From assembly GCA_015680685.1 (NCBI GenBank), contig MNCI01028261.1:253085-317084 (forward strand): DNA of 64,000 bases. Direction: 5' to 3'. This stretch comes from Gnetum montanum. Its lineage: Eukaryota; Streptophyta; Gnetopsida; Gnetales; Gnetaceae. Shown in pieces: positions 1 to 12,319 of the stretch (positions within the stretch are counted from its first letter, which is position 1; each line of letters begins with the position of its first letter). A program made the translations under genes and the position numbers. A model generated the notes under the pieces. It was not told the origin of the DNA. It searched no databases and saw only the letters and a program-made list of their open reading frames with translations.

Positions 1-1000
1 ACAACCCCTAAAACATGAAGTTCACATCCTAGGGTGCATGGAGGAAGTCAAAGCCAACAAGAATGAAAAATCAACAATCAATGATAGGAATTTCCTCAAT
101 GCAATGAAATAGGTTAAGCAATCTTTGAAATAGAAGAATACATCCCTTATCCTATATGACATGGTAATGACATTCATAACACACAGTGAGTCATTAGTGG
201 AAATGTTGACTTATATTCCTATTAGCAAGGACATCCCCACTAGTGAAGAGTCCATCCACATAGTGATGGTACAACCTTCACTGAAGGAAGAAACAAAGTC
301 AATGACACTGATGTTACATGACAATTAAGTTAAGACAAACCCCCAACATGGTAAGACAACCAAGGCCCCTCTCTTCATAATGAAAAGAGTGGGGTAATAT
401 AAGGTACATAAGGTTCATGTTGACAATAGAGCATCAACTAATGTAACACCTTATACCATTGTTGAACATTTAGGCCTAATAGAGCACATGTAATACACCT
501 TGAATCCTACCCTTAAATCATTTATTAGATCTTAGGTTTCTATCAAAGGCTTTCTTTCTTTAGACTTCATGAAAAGGAAACAACTCCCCACAATAGGCAA
601 CTTCTTGGTGGTGGAAGAGATACCAGGATTTAACCTCATCCTAGGAAGGATTTGGCTAGCTTAGTTACAAGCTATTCTCTTACCCATCCATCAAGAAAGT
701 TTCCTACCTTATGAGGGAGGTGAAATAATTATCCATGATGATAGTGTGGTTTCCTTCATAGTTACTAACATTGATATAGAACAAGGATATGAAGTGGAGT
801 TTTAGAAAGAAACTCCTACTATTAATCATGAAGTCGAAAAGACCTAAGGAGTAGAAGAGATCGAAACACAAAACAATGAAACCATGAATGCACCATGGGA
901 GGATCTCCCTTCAACATGATTAGTGAAGGAAATAGGGAATACAAAATTATGCAATGCAGGCCATACACCATTCCTAATCTTTCAAAGATTAGGACAGTCT
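1..1000 (+). pseudogene. Ty3/gypsy Gag-protease remnant (left edge of an element, possibly Tat/Ogre type)
   Basis: One reading frame, broken by several TAG/TAA stops, gives the end of a Gag-like region and then an aspartic protease. The protease shows the catalytic-site relic VHVDNRAST (Asp codon at 422-424, in place of D-[ST]-G) and, about 70 residues later, the flap-to-C-terminal signature FNLILGRIWLA (LGR at 641-649), which matches the ILGRPWL motif of plant gypsy proteases. In living elements this enzyme cuts the Gag-Pol polyprotein inside the particle. No RT follows it directly. The frame fades after about 960 into AT-rich sequence. The gag start and 5' LTR lie outside the window. It may belong to the same element as the pol at 20950-24390, since Ogre elements have an intron between PR and RT; that link is inference. 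Confidence 0.7.
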
Positions 1001-1300
1001 TGCATGATTGATATATGTTTCCAATTCACTTTCCCTTATACCAATAACCATGTAGCCTTCTTTTTCTTTAAACTTTTTAACCTAGTTTAAACATTATTTA
1101 TACATACTGCTTTATGTTACTTTGTTTTACCTTATTTTCACCTTACTTTGCATGTAGCCTAGAGTTTATTCTTGTTTACAATTTACCCTTTATGCCTAAT
1201 CTATTTCAAAACATAAAACATGAAAAATACCATATAAATTTTAAAACCTGAAAAATTCAAAAGAAATTTAAAATGTAAAACTAATAACAATTTCCTTTTC
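1001..1300. other. AT-rich noncoding stretch after the protease remnant
   Basis: This interval is pyrimidine-rich, then A-rich. I see no continuing pol reading frame and no LTR edge. If the upstream element was Ogre-like, this could be the start of the PR-RT intron, but no splice donor stands out. Confidence 0.4.
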
Positions 1301-1303
1301 AAT

Positions 1304-1510
1304 GTGCAAGGCCTGCCATGGCCTAAAAATAGCAACATCATGGCCTACCATGACCTAAAATTGGCAAAATGTAAGGCCTACCATGGCTTAAAACTGGCAA
1401 TGCATATGGCTTGTCATGACCTAAAGTTGGTAAAACAAAATGGCACAAAATGGTCTAAAATTGGAAAAACAAATTGGCTACCATCACCTAAAACTGGCAA
1501 AAATTCTATA
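1304..1510. repeat. Short tandem repeat, unit about 28-37 bp (core CCATGGCCTAAAATTGGCAA)
   Basis: About six degenerate units share the core CCATG-CCTAAAA-TTGGCAA, at roughly 1318, 1348, 1379, 1412, 1450 and 1480. A short open frame spans the units (repeating motif AYHDLKLAK), but it is simply the repeat translated and is not a credible protein. The same core reappears at 20140-20170 and 20467-20510, just before the Tat/Ogre pol. This ties the two places to one repeat family. Confidence 0.65.
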
Positions 1511-1882
1511 ACCCATTTACAATATAGTTCATATTTTAGTTTCCTAGCTAGTTTTACATATTACTTTACCAAATTATTACATTATAGCTGCAATATTTAA
1601 CCAACTTAGTCTTATAACAAGACTGAAATGTAAAACATATAACATGCATAAAACTAATAATATCAAAACATATAAATGAAATTTAAGTTCAAAAATAATA
1701 ATTAAAATGTTTGTAATGCATAGCCATAGTTACATAGTGTGACAAAAGCTCAAACAATGAGTAAAATGAATATAAGTCCAATAACCAAAGGCCAACACCA
1801 GCCACAACATCATAATGTCAATACCATAATAACATTAATAATAACAATAAAGATAGCCAAAGACAATGATCAACGAATGGTG
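1511..1882. other. AT-rich spacer downstream of the antisense gene
   Basis: A-rich sequence with no open frame or repeat of note. It lies just past the last exon of the minus-strand gene and so would hold its 3' UTR. No clear polyadenylation signal was picked out. Confidence 0.35.
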
Positions 1883-1921
1883 CTAAGGTGCAACTAGAGG
1901 GAGAAGATGAGTGTCTCCAAC

Positions 1922-1994
1922 ATCATCACTACTAGGGCCACCATTATCACTACTAGGGTCACCATCATCACTACTAGAGCCACCATCATCACCT
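1922..1994. repeat. 21 bp tandem repeat, about 3.5 units, in the last exon of the antisense gene
   Basis: The unit CATCATCACTACTAGGGCCAC repeats with few changes. Read on the minus strand it encodes Gly/Ser/Asp-rich motifs (such as SSDDGDP), forming an acidic tail just before the predicted stop at 1883-1885. The 21 bp period keeps the frame, which supports a coding past. Confidence 0.7.
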
Positions 1995-4900
1995 AGTATA
2001 AATACCACAATAACATAAGTTTAATCAATAATCAACATAATATGAAACCAAATTAAACTAAATTAAACTAAAAATAAAGCATGATAAATCTAAATAGAAC
2101 AAGAAAACTTGGGAGGACTTAGGTGCAACATCCTCTATGGAGAAGTTCCAAGGGTTAACCTCTAGATGATGGAGGATGTGATCCTTAGTCATATGGGCAT
2201 AGACCACCTTACCAAGATTAGTTTCAATTAGGATTTTTCTCTCATTAGTCTTGGCCCATGTGGATGGCTTCCATGAAAATGTGTTGGTAGTCACCTTCCT
2301 AGAAGCAATAGAGACTTAAGGAGTTGGAAAATCAACCATTGTCAAAGAGCTTTCAAATCATTTGAAAAAACTCTCTACATGGATCCCCTTCATGAACAAC
2401 TTCAATTTGCACTATTCGATGAACTCCTCCTACAAACACTTAAGATAGGCCTCATGTTCTACCTTGTACTTTTTCTTGTGATCCTTTTGTGACTAGCCCC
2501 ACTCAAGGACCTAGGCATAATAATCTCTCCCATGCCTTGTCTTGCATGCCAGTAAGCCCATCTGTAGCTTCTACTCTGCAACCTCCCTGGCAAGAGTAAC
2601 CTTGTCATGGATGGCATTTCAACACCATTCCCATGTTATATCCCTAGCTTGCAAGGAGTTTCTATTAGTCACTTGGGCTTTTAGAAATCCCTTACAATCT
2701 TGGTAATCATTAATTACCTCAACCTACCTCTTAGTTTCCCTTTCCAATACCACAACTCATCCCCATAGGAACTCGTTGGAACTTTGACACTCCCACAAAG
2801 TTTTAGCACATGAAATTACACATCTAGTGACACTTTCATACAAATTTTGTGTCACATTCTCCACTTTGGATGGTAGGCTAGGCAATGAATTAATCTCCAT
2901 AGCATAGTTGGAATCCCATCCAACCTTAGAAACTACAAGTAATATAGCAATAAAACACACATACTAAAAATAGTAAATAACAAAAATAACTAAAAACTTC
3001 TAAACCTATAAGATCACATAATCATAAAACCTATATGAAGTAATAAAAACACATAAATAATATAAACAAATAAGGATAAAATAAACTAATGTTCTTACCA
3101 ACATTGAGAGCAATCTACTACAACCAATCGATCATGTCTTTAGATACCCTATGCATGAACTTCATTTTATTAGGAACCTGCACCCATGGTTTCATGAGGA
3201 ATGTAGAGGTTGAGGCACCTAGCTAAGGATCACAAGCTACAACAAGCATAACTATAGCTTATATAGTTAAAACTAGGCTTTAAACATGAAAATATAAAAC
3301 ATAACACATAAGAGCAAAACTTATAAATACCAGGACATCATGGAAGATGATAATAGGGGATTCACCCAGCTATGAATCATCAAATATAGTATCAAGGTCA
3401 TCCAATGCAACATTGGATAATCCCCCATCCTCATGCTATTGTAGATAATCCTCCTCCAAGTGTTTCTACTTCACCTCTACCACTATTGCTTGGGCTATTA
3501 CTTCTTGTTACTTATCTAAAAAGACAACAAAGACAACACGTAGAATAACTTAGTACATTTTTCCTAGAACAAAATAAGGACATAGTATTATAATATAAAA
3601 TATAAAATGCAAAAAAAAATTTAAAAAGTAACTAAAACATACTTGGAACCACATGATGCACTTGGCCAAGTTTAAAGACAAGCCTCCTCTTCATGGTTTG
3701 CTCAATAACTGGTGTTGCTTCCTCAACTATAGGTCTCTTTAACTTTAGTCTAGCTACTTCATTAGCTTCAATGTGTAACTCCTTGGCCTTCTAAACATTT
3801 TCGTAGGCAACTTGGAGCTCAATCTCCATGCTATCAGGGGAAGCACAATGTAACCACTACAATGCGTAGTGATCACATACAATGATTCCCCAAAGTCCTC
3901 TAGTGGGTTTTGAGCCTACATGGTGGGGTAAATAAATTTTACCCAAGGCTTAGAAAGCTGGGATGGGTCTTGGAATACCAATCCTTCATCCTTCTACACT
4001 ACCAAGAACTCTATTAACCTCCTAAGATATGCTACAAAAAATGCATAGTGCATGTGGCACATCGTAGTGAGGTCTTTCTGAAGTTTCAAGATCTCCCCTC
4101 ATAGCCCAAAAACTAAGTGAGAAGTCCAATTAAATTAAGCATCTTTAGTGAGGACCATTTTCATGATCCATGTCTATTTGATGTCAATCACCTTCTTTTG
4201 TGATAGCAACATTGGAAATGCCAGAGACTAGAATAATGGGTATGCCTCAACCTTTGCATCCTAGAACTAGTCCAAGGATAGTCTAGAATAGTCACAATGA
4301 GCATTTAACCATTCTTCCACCTCCTTTTGATGGCTTGCATCCTTCCTTGGTTTGGCAGCAACTATCATGTCCTCACGAGGAACATTAAAGAGGTCATAGA
4401 AAGTAGCCTCATCGATGGCCACAGTGATAAACACATCATGAACCTAGGTAATGAATTACTTCACTCCTTTGTTAAATGATTCGATGATATTCACCATCTC
4501 AGGAGTGGATATGATTAGGCTAGTATCCATGAAAAGATCTAGAAAACTTGCACTAATAACGTTTTCTTATATGTTTCTTGATCCTTGACTAGTCAACCAA
4601 TCCTGCGCTACATCCACCTCATCAAACTTGAGGATGAGCATCTCCTCAATATGTCCTGAAGTGATCAAGGTGATGGTGGATGAAGATATAACCCCTAAAA
4701 CACACCAAAAATAGCTTGTTATATTAGGCATAGACACATGTAAAAATAAAAATATAACAAATATAACCAATTAAAATAAAATTTATAGCCATACTGATAA
4801 AACCACTTAAACAATTAAGGCCTAAATAACCTACAAATATGTAGCCATGAAAATGTTGACATAGAATAAAAAAGAAAATATAATAGAAAAAAATAAGAAT

Positions 4901-5929
4901 TCTTACTTTGCTTTCTTGGTGAAGGTAGTGTGGGAACACTAAGGGGGTATGTGTCTCTGCACCAAAATAAAGGATTCCCCACCAACTATGGGCTATCCCA
5001 TTCGCCAAGCACTTGTGGTAGGATTTGGCATAGCATGTGGTGTACTTATTAAAGTCATCCTTAAGTTGCTCCATCATGGTGAGCCTCATCACTTGGCCTT
5101 TGGTAAATACCCCCAACACTGTTTGGTCTAAGGGTAAGAGTTAGTCACTCTTGATTAACCCATGGTTGTCCATCCTATACCTGCAAGCATGTCAACCAGA
5201 AAAAAAATTATTAAGCCAAAATAGGCTAAGAAAATAAAAATTAAAACAAAAAAAACTTATATTTACACTTACCCCTTCAAATGATAGACAGTGATAGTAG
5301 GTTTTTGGAATAATGTGTTGGTGCAATGACCAACTAAAAATATGTTGTTGGCATTGTATTGGATGAATTTAGGCATATCTTAGATTTTGAGCAACTTGTG
5401 TGTCCTTCTAGTGTATACTTGGTCAAAGTGCTCACCGTCAACATGAGTTTCTAGATCATCAACTATAAATTGGATGATCAAACTAGTAGAATGAGGTAGC
5501 AAGGTCTCTACAATTACTATTGCTATCTTCGAAGCCAAGTGTCATCACACCATCACACTAAAGTTTTAGAGCAGGTAGGCCAAGAACTCTCTTTCCCTCA
5601 ACTAGAACCATAAGGAGGAATGATTCAACACCATGTTCACAAGTAGGGTGTTAGGTCTCACTGTGTGGATGAAGCATAGGAGCCCCACCAACTTGATCAC
5701 CGCCAGGATTGGTTTTAGAAAGGCCTTACATGATATAACAATAATATCCATTAGAATCATGAATAACCATAACCAAAAATGAAAAAATACTAAAAAATAA
5801 AAATTAATATGACCTCATTGTCATCATTTTCATTTAATCCAAGTAACCAAATTCACAATTTTTAACACTTAGAACCAAATCAAGATAGTGACCAAAAACA
5901 TGAACAATTTGCATATAACAACCAAATAG

Positions 5930-7345
5930 AACCAAGTAGTCCACTAACAATCGATAGTAGTTTCATGCTAAAATATGCCTTAAAAAATTAAAAACATTTT
6001 GTATAGAAACATTGAATCCATGAAAACTAGCTTGTACCTAAACAATAGTGATAAAATCCCAACTTGAATTTTTAAAAATTTCTACTAGAAATCCTAGTTA
6101 AATGTGAAACTAGTTGTAGTAAAACCTCTAAGAGGGCTAGTTAGAAATATTTAACAATTCAAGTGAGTATTGAAAACTAAAATACAACATGTAAAAAACC
6201 TTAGGAACCTTTGAACACATCCAAAAAAATTCAATAACTACACCAACACTCCCCATACAGCCAGGGAGGTTTGCAATTTTTACATCCAAAATTGCAATTG
6301 TGTGAGGCTGTTTAAACATACATGTTGTAGTTCCAAAATTATATGCATAAATTTCAACATCCATGTTATAGTTCCAAGCTTAGAAAAAATTTAAACCACA
6401 ACCCTAGGCCTTGACAAAATTTGGTAAAATTTTCACAAAAACCAAAAATTGTAGAAATGGCTATAGTAACTCATAGATAAAAAAGATGAAAAATTTTTCA
6501 TAATTTTTGAAATCAATACCAAACCATTCCTAACACCTCTAATAATCCATAGGAACCTAGGAAATTGGCTAAAAATATTTTCCTAAGTGTAAACATTACC
6601 TATTTTCACAAAGGTAAAACCATAAAAACCCAAAATTTCACAATGTACTAGTCTATGAAAAAATTCATAGAAAATTAATTGTGGACTAGAATTTAGTGAT
6701 TCCATAGTTGTTTGAATTGATAAATAGTAAAAAAAAAAACACTAAAAACCTAAAAAACCAAAACTTCTTACCCATTTTCATATAAAAAATTGTAAAGTGG
6801 CATGAAAAAAATAACAAAAAACTGAAAACCCCTTGTGAATTAACTTATGAAAAAATTTGTAGAAAATTCATCATAAGTCAAAATACAATAGTTCAACCAC
6901 AATTTTGACTATTAAAAAATATAAAACTACCCTATGGCCTTAAAAATTGAAAATTCCTAGTTGTTTTCTTATGAAAAAATGAAAAAAGATGTGCTACTTT
7001 TTCATAGGAAACAACAAAAAAAACATAAAACAGGAGTAAATAAAATTTATAACCTAGCATAAACCAATCTTAAAACTAAAGCAACACTACAAGCATGAAA
7101 TCATATCCTAAATCTAGTGTAGGATTTTAACAAAAATGAATTTCATGTCATACACAATCTTACACAAGCCAAATTGACTAGATTTAATGCAAGAAAAACT
7201 AAAAAATTCATGAAAAAAGTGACCAAGAATTGTGTGTTTGGTGGTCATGGAGGAAGATCATTCCCCAAGCAAAGATCATGGTAGGTGTGAAAGAACTTTG
7301 GCTAAAGCATAAACATCCTCCAAGGTAGGATTCTTGCTCATGAAG
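5930..7345. repeat. Left copy of a 1.4-1.5 kb direct repeat (antisense exon 1 plus intron 1)
   Basis: This stretch aligns collinearly, with many substitutions and small indels, to 15410-16970. Shared landmarks include ACTAACAATYGATRG near 5945 and 15424, ATGAAAACTAGC.TGTACCT near 6017 and 15518, and the exon 1 signature SKN(P/L)TLE(D/E)V read on the minus strand. Both copies are in the same orientation and flank element G1, but they are not its LTRs: the true 5' LTR ends in a primer site at 8306. Confidence 0.6.
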
Positions 7346-7372
7346 CATCAAAGCTAATGAAGCATCAAAGTG

Positions 7373-8306
7373 TGATGTTAACGAGCCCCTATTGATGTGG
7401 CCTTGTTGACAAGTCCCTGTTGACATTGTGTTGCCCCATCAATGGGGCTACATCGACATAGCATTTGTTGTGTTAATGAAGCCCCATCAACGTAGCTCCA
7501 TAATAAAGTATAAAAATACATTCTTAACTATCATATTTATGAGATGTCTTGTCATAGTTGTAGCAAAGCTCTTATAGTTTTGTCATTTGAAAGTTGGAAT
7601 ATTTTTTTGAGTGCCTGCAATAGGAGTCAGAAAGTGTACAGATCTTTATTCAAGCATTGATGTACCTGAGCATAGTAGTGTGAACAACAATAAAGATGAG
7701 CCTTTTGATAAACCTTGCAGCACTTGGAAATAGATTAATTATTTATTTATGCATTTAATATTTCATGTAATTTCTTTTATGATTTAAGTAATTAAATAAT
7801 TAATTAGGATAAACTAAGCTAAAATAAGCTAGATTAAGTAGCAATTAATTAAGCACATAAGTACGATCACTTTGAGCATATACTTGGCACTTGGTAATCC
7901 CAGTAATGCTTAATGTTTGGTAACCTAGTAGCACTAAACGTGTTTAGGATGTGTATGATAACTAGGATGTGTACGATAACTAGGAATGGATGCTTATGTT
8001 AGAATTAGTTAGGTGTAGTTATTTAGATTAAATTAGCAATTGAATTACTTCATTTCTTCCATCATTTGTTTTAAGCACCAAAAACATAAAACATAAAAAT
8101 AATAAAAATCATGTGCCTCAATTACACTTAACCATACCTTTGCATATCATAAGTGTAATTGGGAAGATAACAAGTAGCTATTAGGGTAATTTCACTTCCT
8201 AAATACTAGTGTACTAGAAGACATAGAATCCACAAAATTTGATAGGATCACACATGAATGCTTAGTGATTTGTATGGTTGAGCGTAGGGATACTAGCTAC
8301 TCATCA
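7373..8306 (+). repeat. 5' LTR of G1
   Basis: It ends in CTCATCA at 8306, directly before the primer site, like the G3 LTR end (CACTCATCA). The left border at TGATGTTA (7373) is inferred from the TGATG...CATCA inverted ends of G3. From about 7600 it aligns with the G3 LTR: TGCCTGCAATAGGAGTC against TGCCCGCAGTAGGAACTC, then the GTACCTGA and CAATAAAGATGA blocks and GTACGATCACTTTGAGCAT. The first 120 bp (U3) differ and hold repeats of a CCCCATCRATGGGGC / CATCAACGTAGC type. An AT-rich TATA-like stretch lies near 7505. Two copies of ATGAAGCATCAAAG (about 7340 and 7357) sit just outside the left end. Confidence 0.7.
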
Positions 8307-8307
8307 T

Positions 8308-8326
8308 TGGCATCATTGCTAGGGAT
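8308..8326 (+). other. Primer binding site of G1, tRNA-Asp type (decayed)
   Basis: TGGCATCATTGCTAGGGA lies one base past the LTR end. It differs from the plant tRNA-Asp primer site TGGCGCCGTTGCCGGGGA at five positions, all transitions. Confidence 0.75.
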
Positions 8327-8461
8327 TATTTTTGTTTGAAATGTGTGCTATCTAGGTATAGTGAAAATGATTAACATCATTGGAGAAACTCTAAGGTTAA
8401 AAATCATTCTAAAAATAAATATAATAATTTAAGCCAATTGATAACTTATTTTTACTACAAA

Positions 8462-9930
8462 ATGTCTTCTTCTCACAAGCATAATGATACTAAATTGCTA
8501 GAACCTCGAGAATGCAAAGTGGTATATACTCATCTAGATGAGTATGTGCTTGACTTCACCTTCATCCTGCACCAAGATGAACAACTGTGGTGATAAGATA
8601 TGAAGGATAACATTTTAATTCCTCCCAATTGATCTATGCCCAATATGCTACTTCAAATTCTTAGGAGGTTGGGTATTCAAGATCTTCAAGAAGAGTGCAT
8701 TGTGTATGACTATGACTACTGAGACTCCTATCCCATTGAAACACAACGTAGTAGATATCGACACCAGGAGAAGCATCATGAAGCTATGAAGAGGAAACAA
8801 TTTACCAATCCATTATTCTTACTTAACCAAAATGATAATTAAGATCCTCCCTCTCAAGGTTCTCAACATAAAGATTCTCCACTCCTTGATATTGATGATG
8901 GGGGATTGAACTTGAAGCTGCAGTCCACTATCAACAATCTGGGTTTAGGAAAAAGTGGAAGTCAAAGAAAGGGCTTGATCAAGCATTATGGTGACAAGAA
9001 AGATAATGAATGTGGCTATGACAAGTGTAGATGAGGTGGTAGATATCATGGTGATGGTAGTCCTGCTCCTTTGCCCTCTTTGTTTGCATCTTCTTCTTTC
9101 TCTTCTAGTTCTAACAAACACTACCAAAATAATGATGATAATGTGCAATAGTTCCATAGGCCTACCATGAACAAAGGGGTAGCAAAGAACATCATAGACA
9201 TCATCAAAATAATGATGATGATGTGCCTTTGTCGGTAACTTGAAGTATACTAAATATTGTAGAGGAAATGAAAATTCTAACCAAACATGTGAGAGGTAGT
9301 TGCATTAAGCGACTTGACATGAATAATATCCCTAGATTTGAGGGGGGACATAACTCTAATCCACCAAGGCAATAGTACCTTTACAGGTAGCCAAATCCAT
9401 ATAGATACTATGTTTAGCAACGAATGTCTCCACTTGACTCTTCTAGTCATGTTTATTTTTAACATCACTACTACCCTCCAAAGTATCATATAACTCATTC
9501 TCCATCTACTAGAACAAAAGCCCCATATCCCTATCACCCTTCTCATCCTTTAGCACATGCTTCTCCATCATCCATCCAATTACCTCCTACTCCATCTATG
9601 TAGGCTAAAATTTCACCATAGCCACAACAACATAACACTACTAGGGTTTTTAACTTATAGTTGTCCTTCCAGCCAAATAATTCAAAACCAAGATCCTAAA
9701 AATGATCATTCTTACACTCTAATAATCCTTCAAATTCCTCACAAAAAAATGTAGCTAGCTATCCTATCTCTTCATCATCCTCTGCATCAAAACCTTTTAA
9801 GAGCCCTTCAAACCAAACACCTCCTAAGATCCACACTATCATGATAATCGATGTTGTATCTAATTAGATCAAGGCTAACAACCATTCCATGAAAAGATCT
9901 AACCCTAGAAGTCCTCTCATTTACTTATAG
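8462..9930 (+). pseudogene. Gag remnant of G1, core domain missing
   Basis: The ATG at 8462 is about 140 nt past the primer site and starts MSSSHKHND, matching MSSSNKSNS of the G3 gag. Conserved N-terminal blocks follow (ILIPPN.SMPNMLL near 8610; RDSYPIETQ near 8727), then a His/Gly/Ser-rich basic stretch near 9030-9150 (YHGDGSP). From about 9340 the text matches only the Pro/Gln-rich C-terminal part of G3 gag. The Gag core, which in G3 reads WYQSLELETIKRW at 42801-43043 of the minus strand, was not found, so an internal deletion of several hundred bases is likely near 9160-9340. Gag would form the particle shell and package RNA; this copy could not. Confidence 0.65.
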
Positions 9931-9939
9931 ATCACTAGA

Positions 9940-10390
9940 CATGAGCCATGCAATGCTCTTCTTGATTCAATTTTTGATGTCAATGTAATTATCCATGACA
10001 TGTATAAAGAATGGAACCTACCACCTCTCAAGAAGAGAAATCTCCATCTAAAATTGGTAAACCATTCAATCATGGTTCCTTTGGAACTTATGGAGGATAT
10101 TGTAATCATTGTTTGTGGGTGGTCCTATCCTGTTGATTTATTGGTGATCAAGGTTGACAATTGCAAGGGATACTTTCCAATTATTATGGAAAGGAGATGA
10201 TTGCATACTATTGATGCACAAATGGACATTAGAGATCTCTCATTTGAAATTTCCAAGAATGAATTTGGAAAGATCAAGAAGAGGAAAGTTTCATGCATCG
10301 CATACAACAATATCGAGTACAACTATGTGCAGAGACTCTAGTCTATCAACATCATATCCATCAAAGCATGTAGATATTATGTAAATGACT
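9940..10390 (+). pseudogene. Aspartic protease domain of G1
   Basis: The frame reads CNALLDSIFDVNVI near 9952-9990, with Asp-Ser-Ile in place of the catalytic Asp-Ser/Thr-Gly. It then has the Athila-type block MEDIVIIVCGWSYPVDLLVI (10090-10150) and PIIMERR for the usual ILGRP. G3 carries the same domain with an intact DSG. Interrupted by few stops. Confidence 0.7.
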
Positions 10391-10583
10391 CTAAAATTCA
10401 ATCTTTCCTATATGTAATAGTCATAAAACAAGAGGGCATCCAATAACTAATAGTTAATCTTAGAAGCAGAACACTTTGCATGAAGCTTGCAAAGAGTCTA
10501 ACACGTGCCTATATTGAAAGCATAAATAAACTAGAGCAAGTTCATCACCAACTCTCTAATAATGAAAATGGTGACACCTATTG

Positions 10584-11560
10584 GGTAGAGTTAGAAATCC
10601 CTAAAAATTTTAAATAATAGCCTTTAGAGTTGAAAACTCTACCTACTGGCATGGAGTATGCATTTTTGACAAATTGCAAGTCGATAATAATCAATGTCAA
10701 TCTTGCTCCTAAATAGAAACAAATGCTATTGAAGGTGGTCAACAAAAGGCTAATAGCCTTTACTTGGTCATACCCTAAACTCACAAGGATAAATCCTATG
10801 ATATGCTAGCATCATATCTACATTGATCTAACCATGAAGCCAAAGAGGCAATCATAGTAGCGATTGAGCCCCAAATTGAAGTAGATCATCAGAGAGGAAA
10901 TCGAACAACTCCTTAAGGAGGGGTTTATCTATCCCATTGTAAATAGTGAGTGGGTTAGTCCACTTGTGCTTGTGTCAATGAAAGGTGATAAGTGGCAAGT
11001 CTACATCAACTTTTAGCTATTGAATATGGAAACATTCAAAGATTACTTTTGATTACCATTTGTGGATCAAGTGTTAGACACTACATTTGGGAATTTCTAT
11101 TATAGTCTTCTAGATGGTTATAGTGGCTATAACCAAATCCAGATTGCTCTAGAGGATTAGGCTAAAATAATGTTCATGAGTCCTTGGGGGACTTTTACAT
11201 ATCAAAAGATGTCTTTTGGGCTATGAAATTTTCATGCAACATTCCAATACTTGGTTCTAAGCATTTTTTAGCAACAAATTGGTTGTAGGGTGAAAGTCTT
11301 TGTGAATGAATTCTCCACCTGTAGTGCTACATTTGAGTGAGCCTTGGACCCCCTTGAGCAAGTGCTTAAAAGGTGTGTGGAGATAAATTTTTGGCTCAAT
11401 TGGCAAAAGAGCCATATAAGAATTTCTTAGACAAGGATTGAGGTGGATCCTAAAAAGATAAGGGTCATCAAAGGAATAACTCACTAACTAGAAACCATTA
11501 AAGATGTTCAAACATTCCTTAGACACATTGGATACTATTGGTGATTTATAGAAAAACTCT
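10584..11560 (+). pseudogene. Reverse transcriptase domain of G1 (Athila-like)
   Basis: In order: FTWSYPKL, EGFIYPIVNSEWVSPLVLV (about 10920-10975), DGYSGYNQIQIALED (about 11115-11158), SPWGTFTYQKMSFGL (about 11180-11222) and the LNWQKSHI and IEVDPKKI blocks. These are the ordered fingers/palm motifs of gypsy RT and fit the Athila group best. The catalytic YVDD box has become FVNEF (about 11300), so the enzyme would be inactive even without the stops (mostly TAG for Gln or Trp). Confidence 0.8.
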
Positions 11561-11639
11561 AAGATTGCACAATCATTGGTCAAGCTAACAAAGAAAGATT
11601 CTCCATTCATCTAGACCAAGCAATGTGAAAAAGCATTTT

Positions 11640-12310
11640 AGAGCCTCAAGTAAAAGCTCATAGAGACTCCAATTCTACCAGCACTTAACTAGTCTAGACA
11701 ATTTCATATCATGATAGATGCATTTAATTATGCCTTAGGAGATGTTCTTACATAGTTGGATGACCAAAAAGATCTATATTATATCCACTATGGAAGCTAA
11801 AGCATTGTGGATAAACAACTCAATTACACCATTATAGAGAAAAAACTAATAATAGTGGTGTATGCTCTAGAAAAGTTTAGGCACTATGTGCTTGAATATA
11901 AAATGTTTGTGCACACTGACCATAGTGCCATCCACTTCCTAATGAACAAGATAGCTATGAGCCCTCATGTCATATAGTGATTAGTGATCTTATAGGAATT
12001 CAATTTTGTGATGGTAGATTGAAAGGGAACTAAGAATATGATTGTTAATCACTTGTCTCAATTACGATGGGATAGCAAAGAGGAGGAGAGCCTACTCTCT
12101 AACCAATTTCCTAATGAAATCCTCTTTGCTAGTGTAATAAATGAACAAGTGTCCACAAAACTAAAATGGTATGATGGCATCCTCACTTATCTTCTCACTC
12201 AGAAGATGCCACAAGATTTGAACCATAGGAAGAGACAACAGTTTCTTATTAGGCCAAATACTTTATGGAAATCAATGGACATCTTTGCAAGGTGTGCATC
12301 AATGGGCTAG
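11640..12310 (+). pseudogene. RNase H domain and linker of G1
   Basis: The motifs RQFHIMIDAFNYALGDVL (first catalytic Asp near 11713), EKKLIIVVYALEKFRHYVL (Glu near 11842) and VHTDHSAIHFLMN (Asp near 11920) follow the RNase H order. They are followed by the NHLSQLRW spacer (12045) that leads into integrase. Several TAG stops interrupt it. Confidence 0.75.
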
Positions 12311-12319
12311 TTCATTAGT

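Larger units (their letters stand above)
1883..7345 (-). pseudogene. Decayed minus-strand gene of about eight exons, function not recognised
   Basis: Stretches of protein-like minus-strand sequence alternate with very AT-rich stretches, and their borders carry splice signals. My exon model, in transcription order: about 7345-7167, 5733-5273, 5180-4907, 4694-3643, 3515-3331, 3236-3099, 2932-2109 and 1992-1883. Donors read GTAAGA, GTAAGT, GTAAGA, GTATGT, GTATTT and GTAAGA; the donor at 2108 (GTTTTC) is weak. Acceptors read CTTGCAG, TTTTAG, TTTTTAG, TTGTAG, CTTGTAG and TACTAG. The total would be about 1070 residues. Exons carry occasional TAG/TGA stops, so it is dead. The C-terminus is acidic Ser/Asp/Gly repeats. 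I recognise no domain. Phase was not confirmed at every junction. Antisense ORFs are known in Tat-lineage elements (for example Grande), which is one reading; a captured or degenerate host gene is another. Exon 1 and the ~1.4 kb first intron recur at 15410-16970. Confidence 0.5.

Noticed and set aside
1304-1600. 98-residue open frame on the + strand
   Set aside because: It is the translation of a short tandem repeat; residues repeat with the DNA period and nothing else supports coding.
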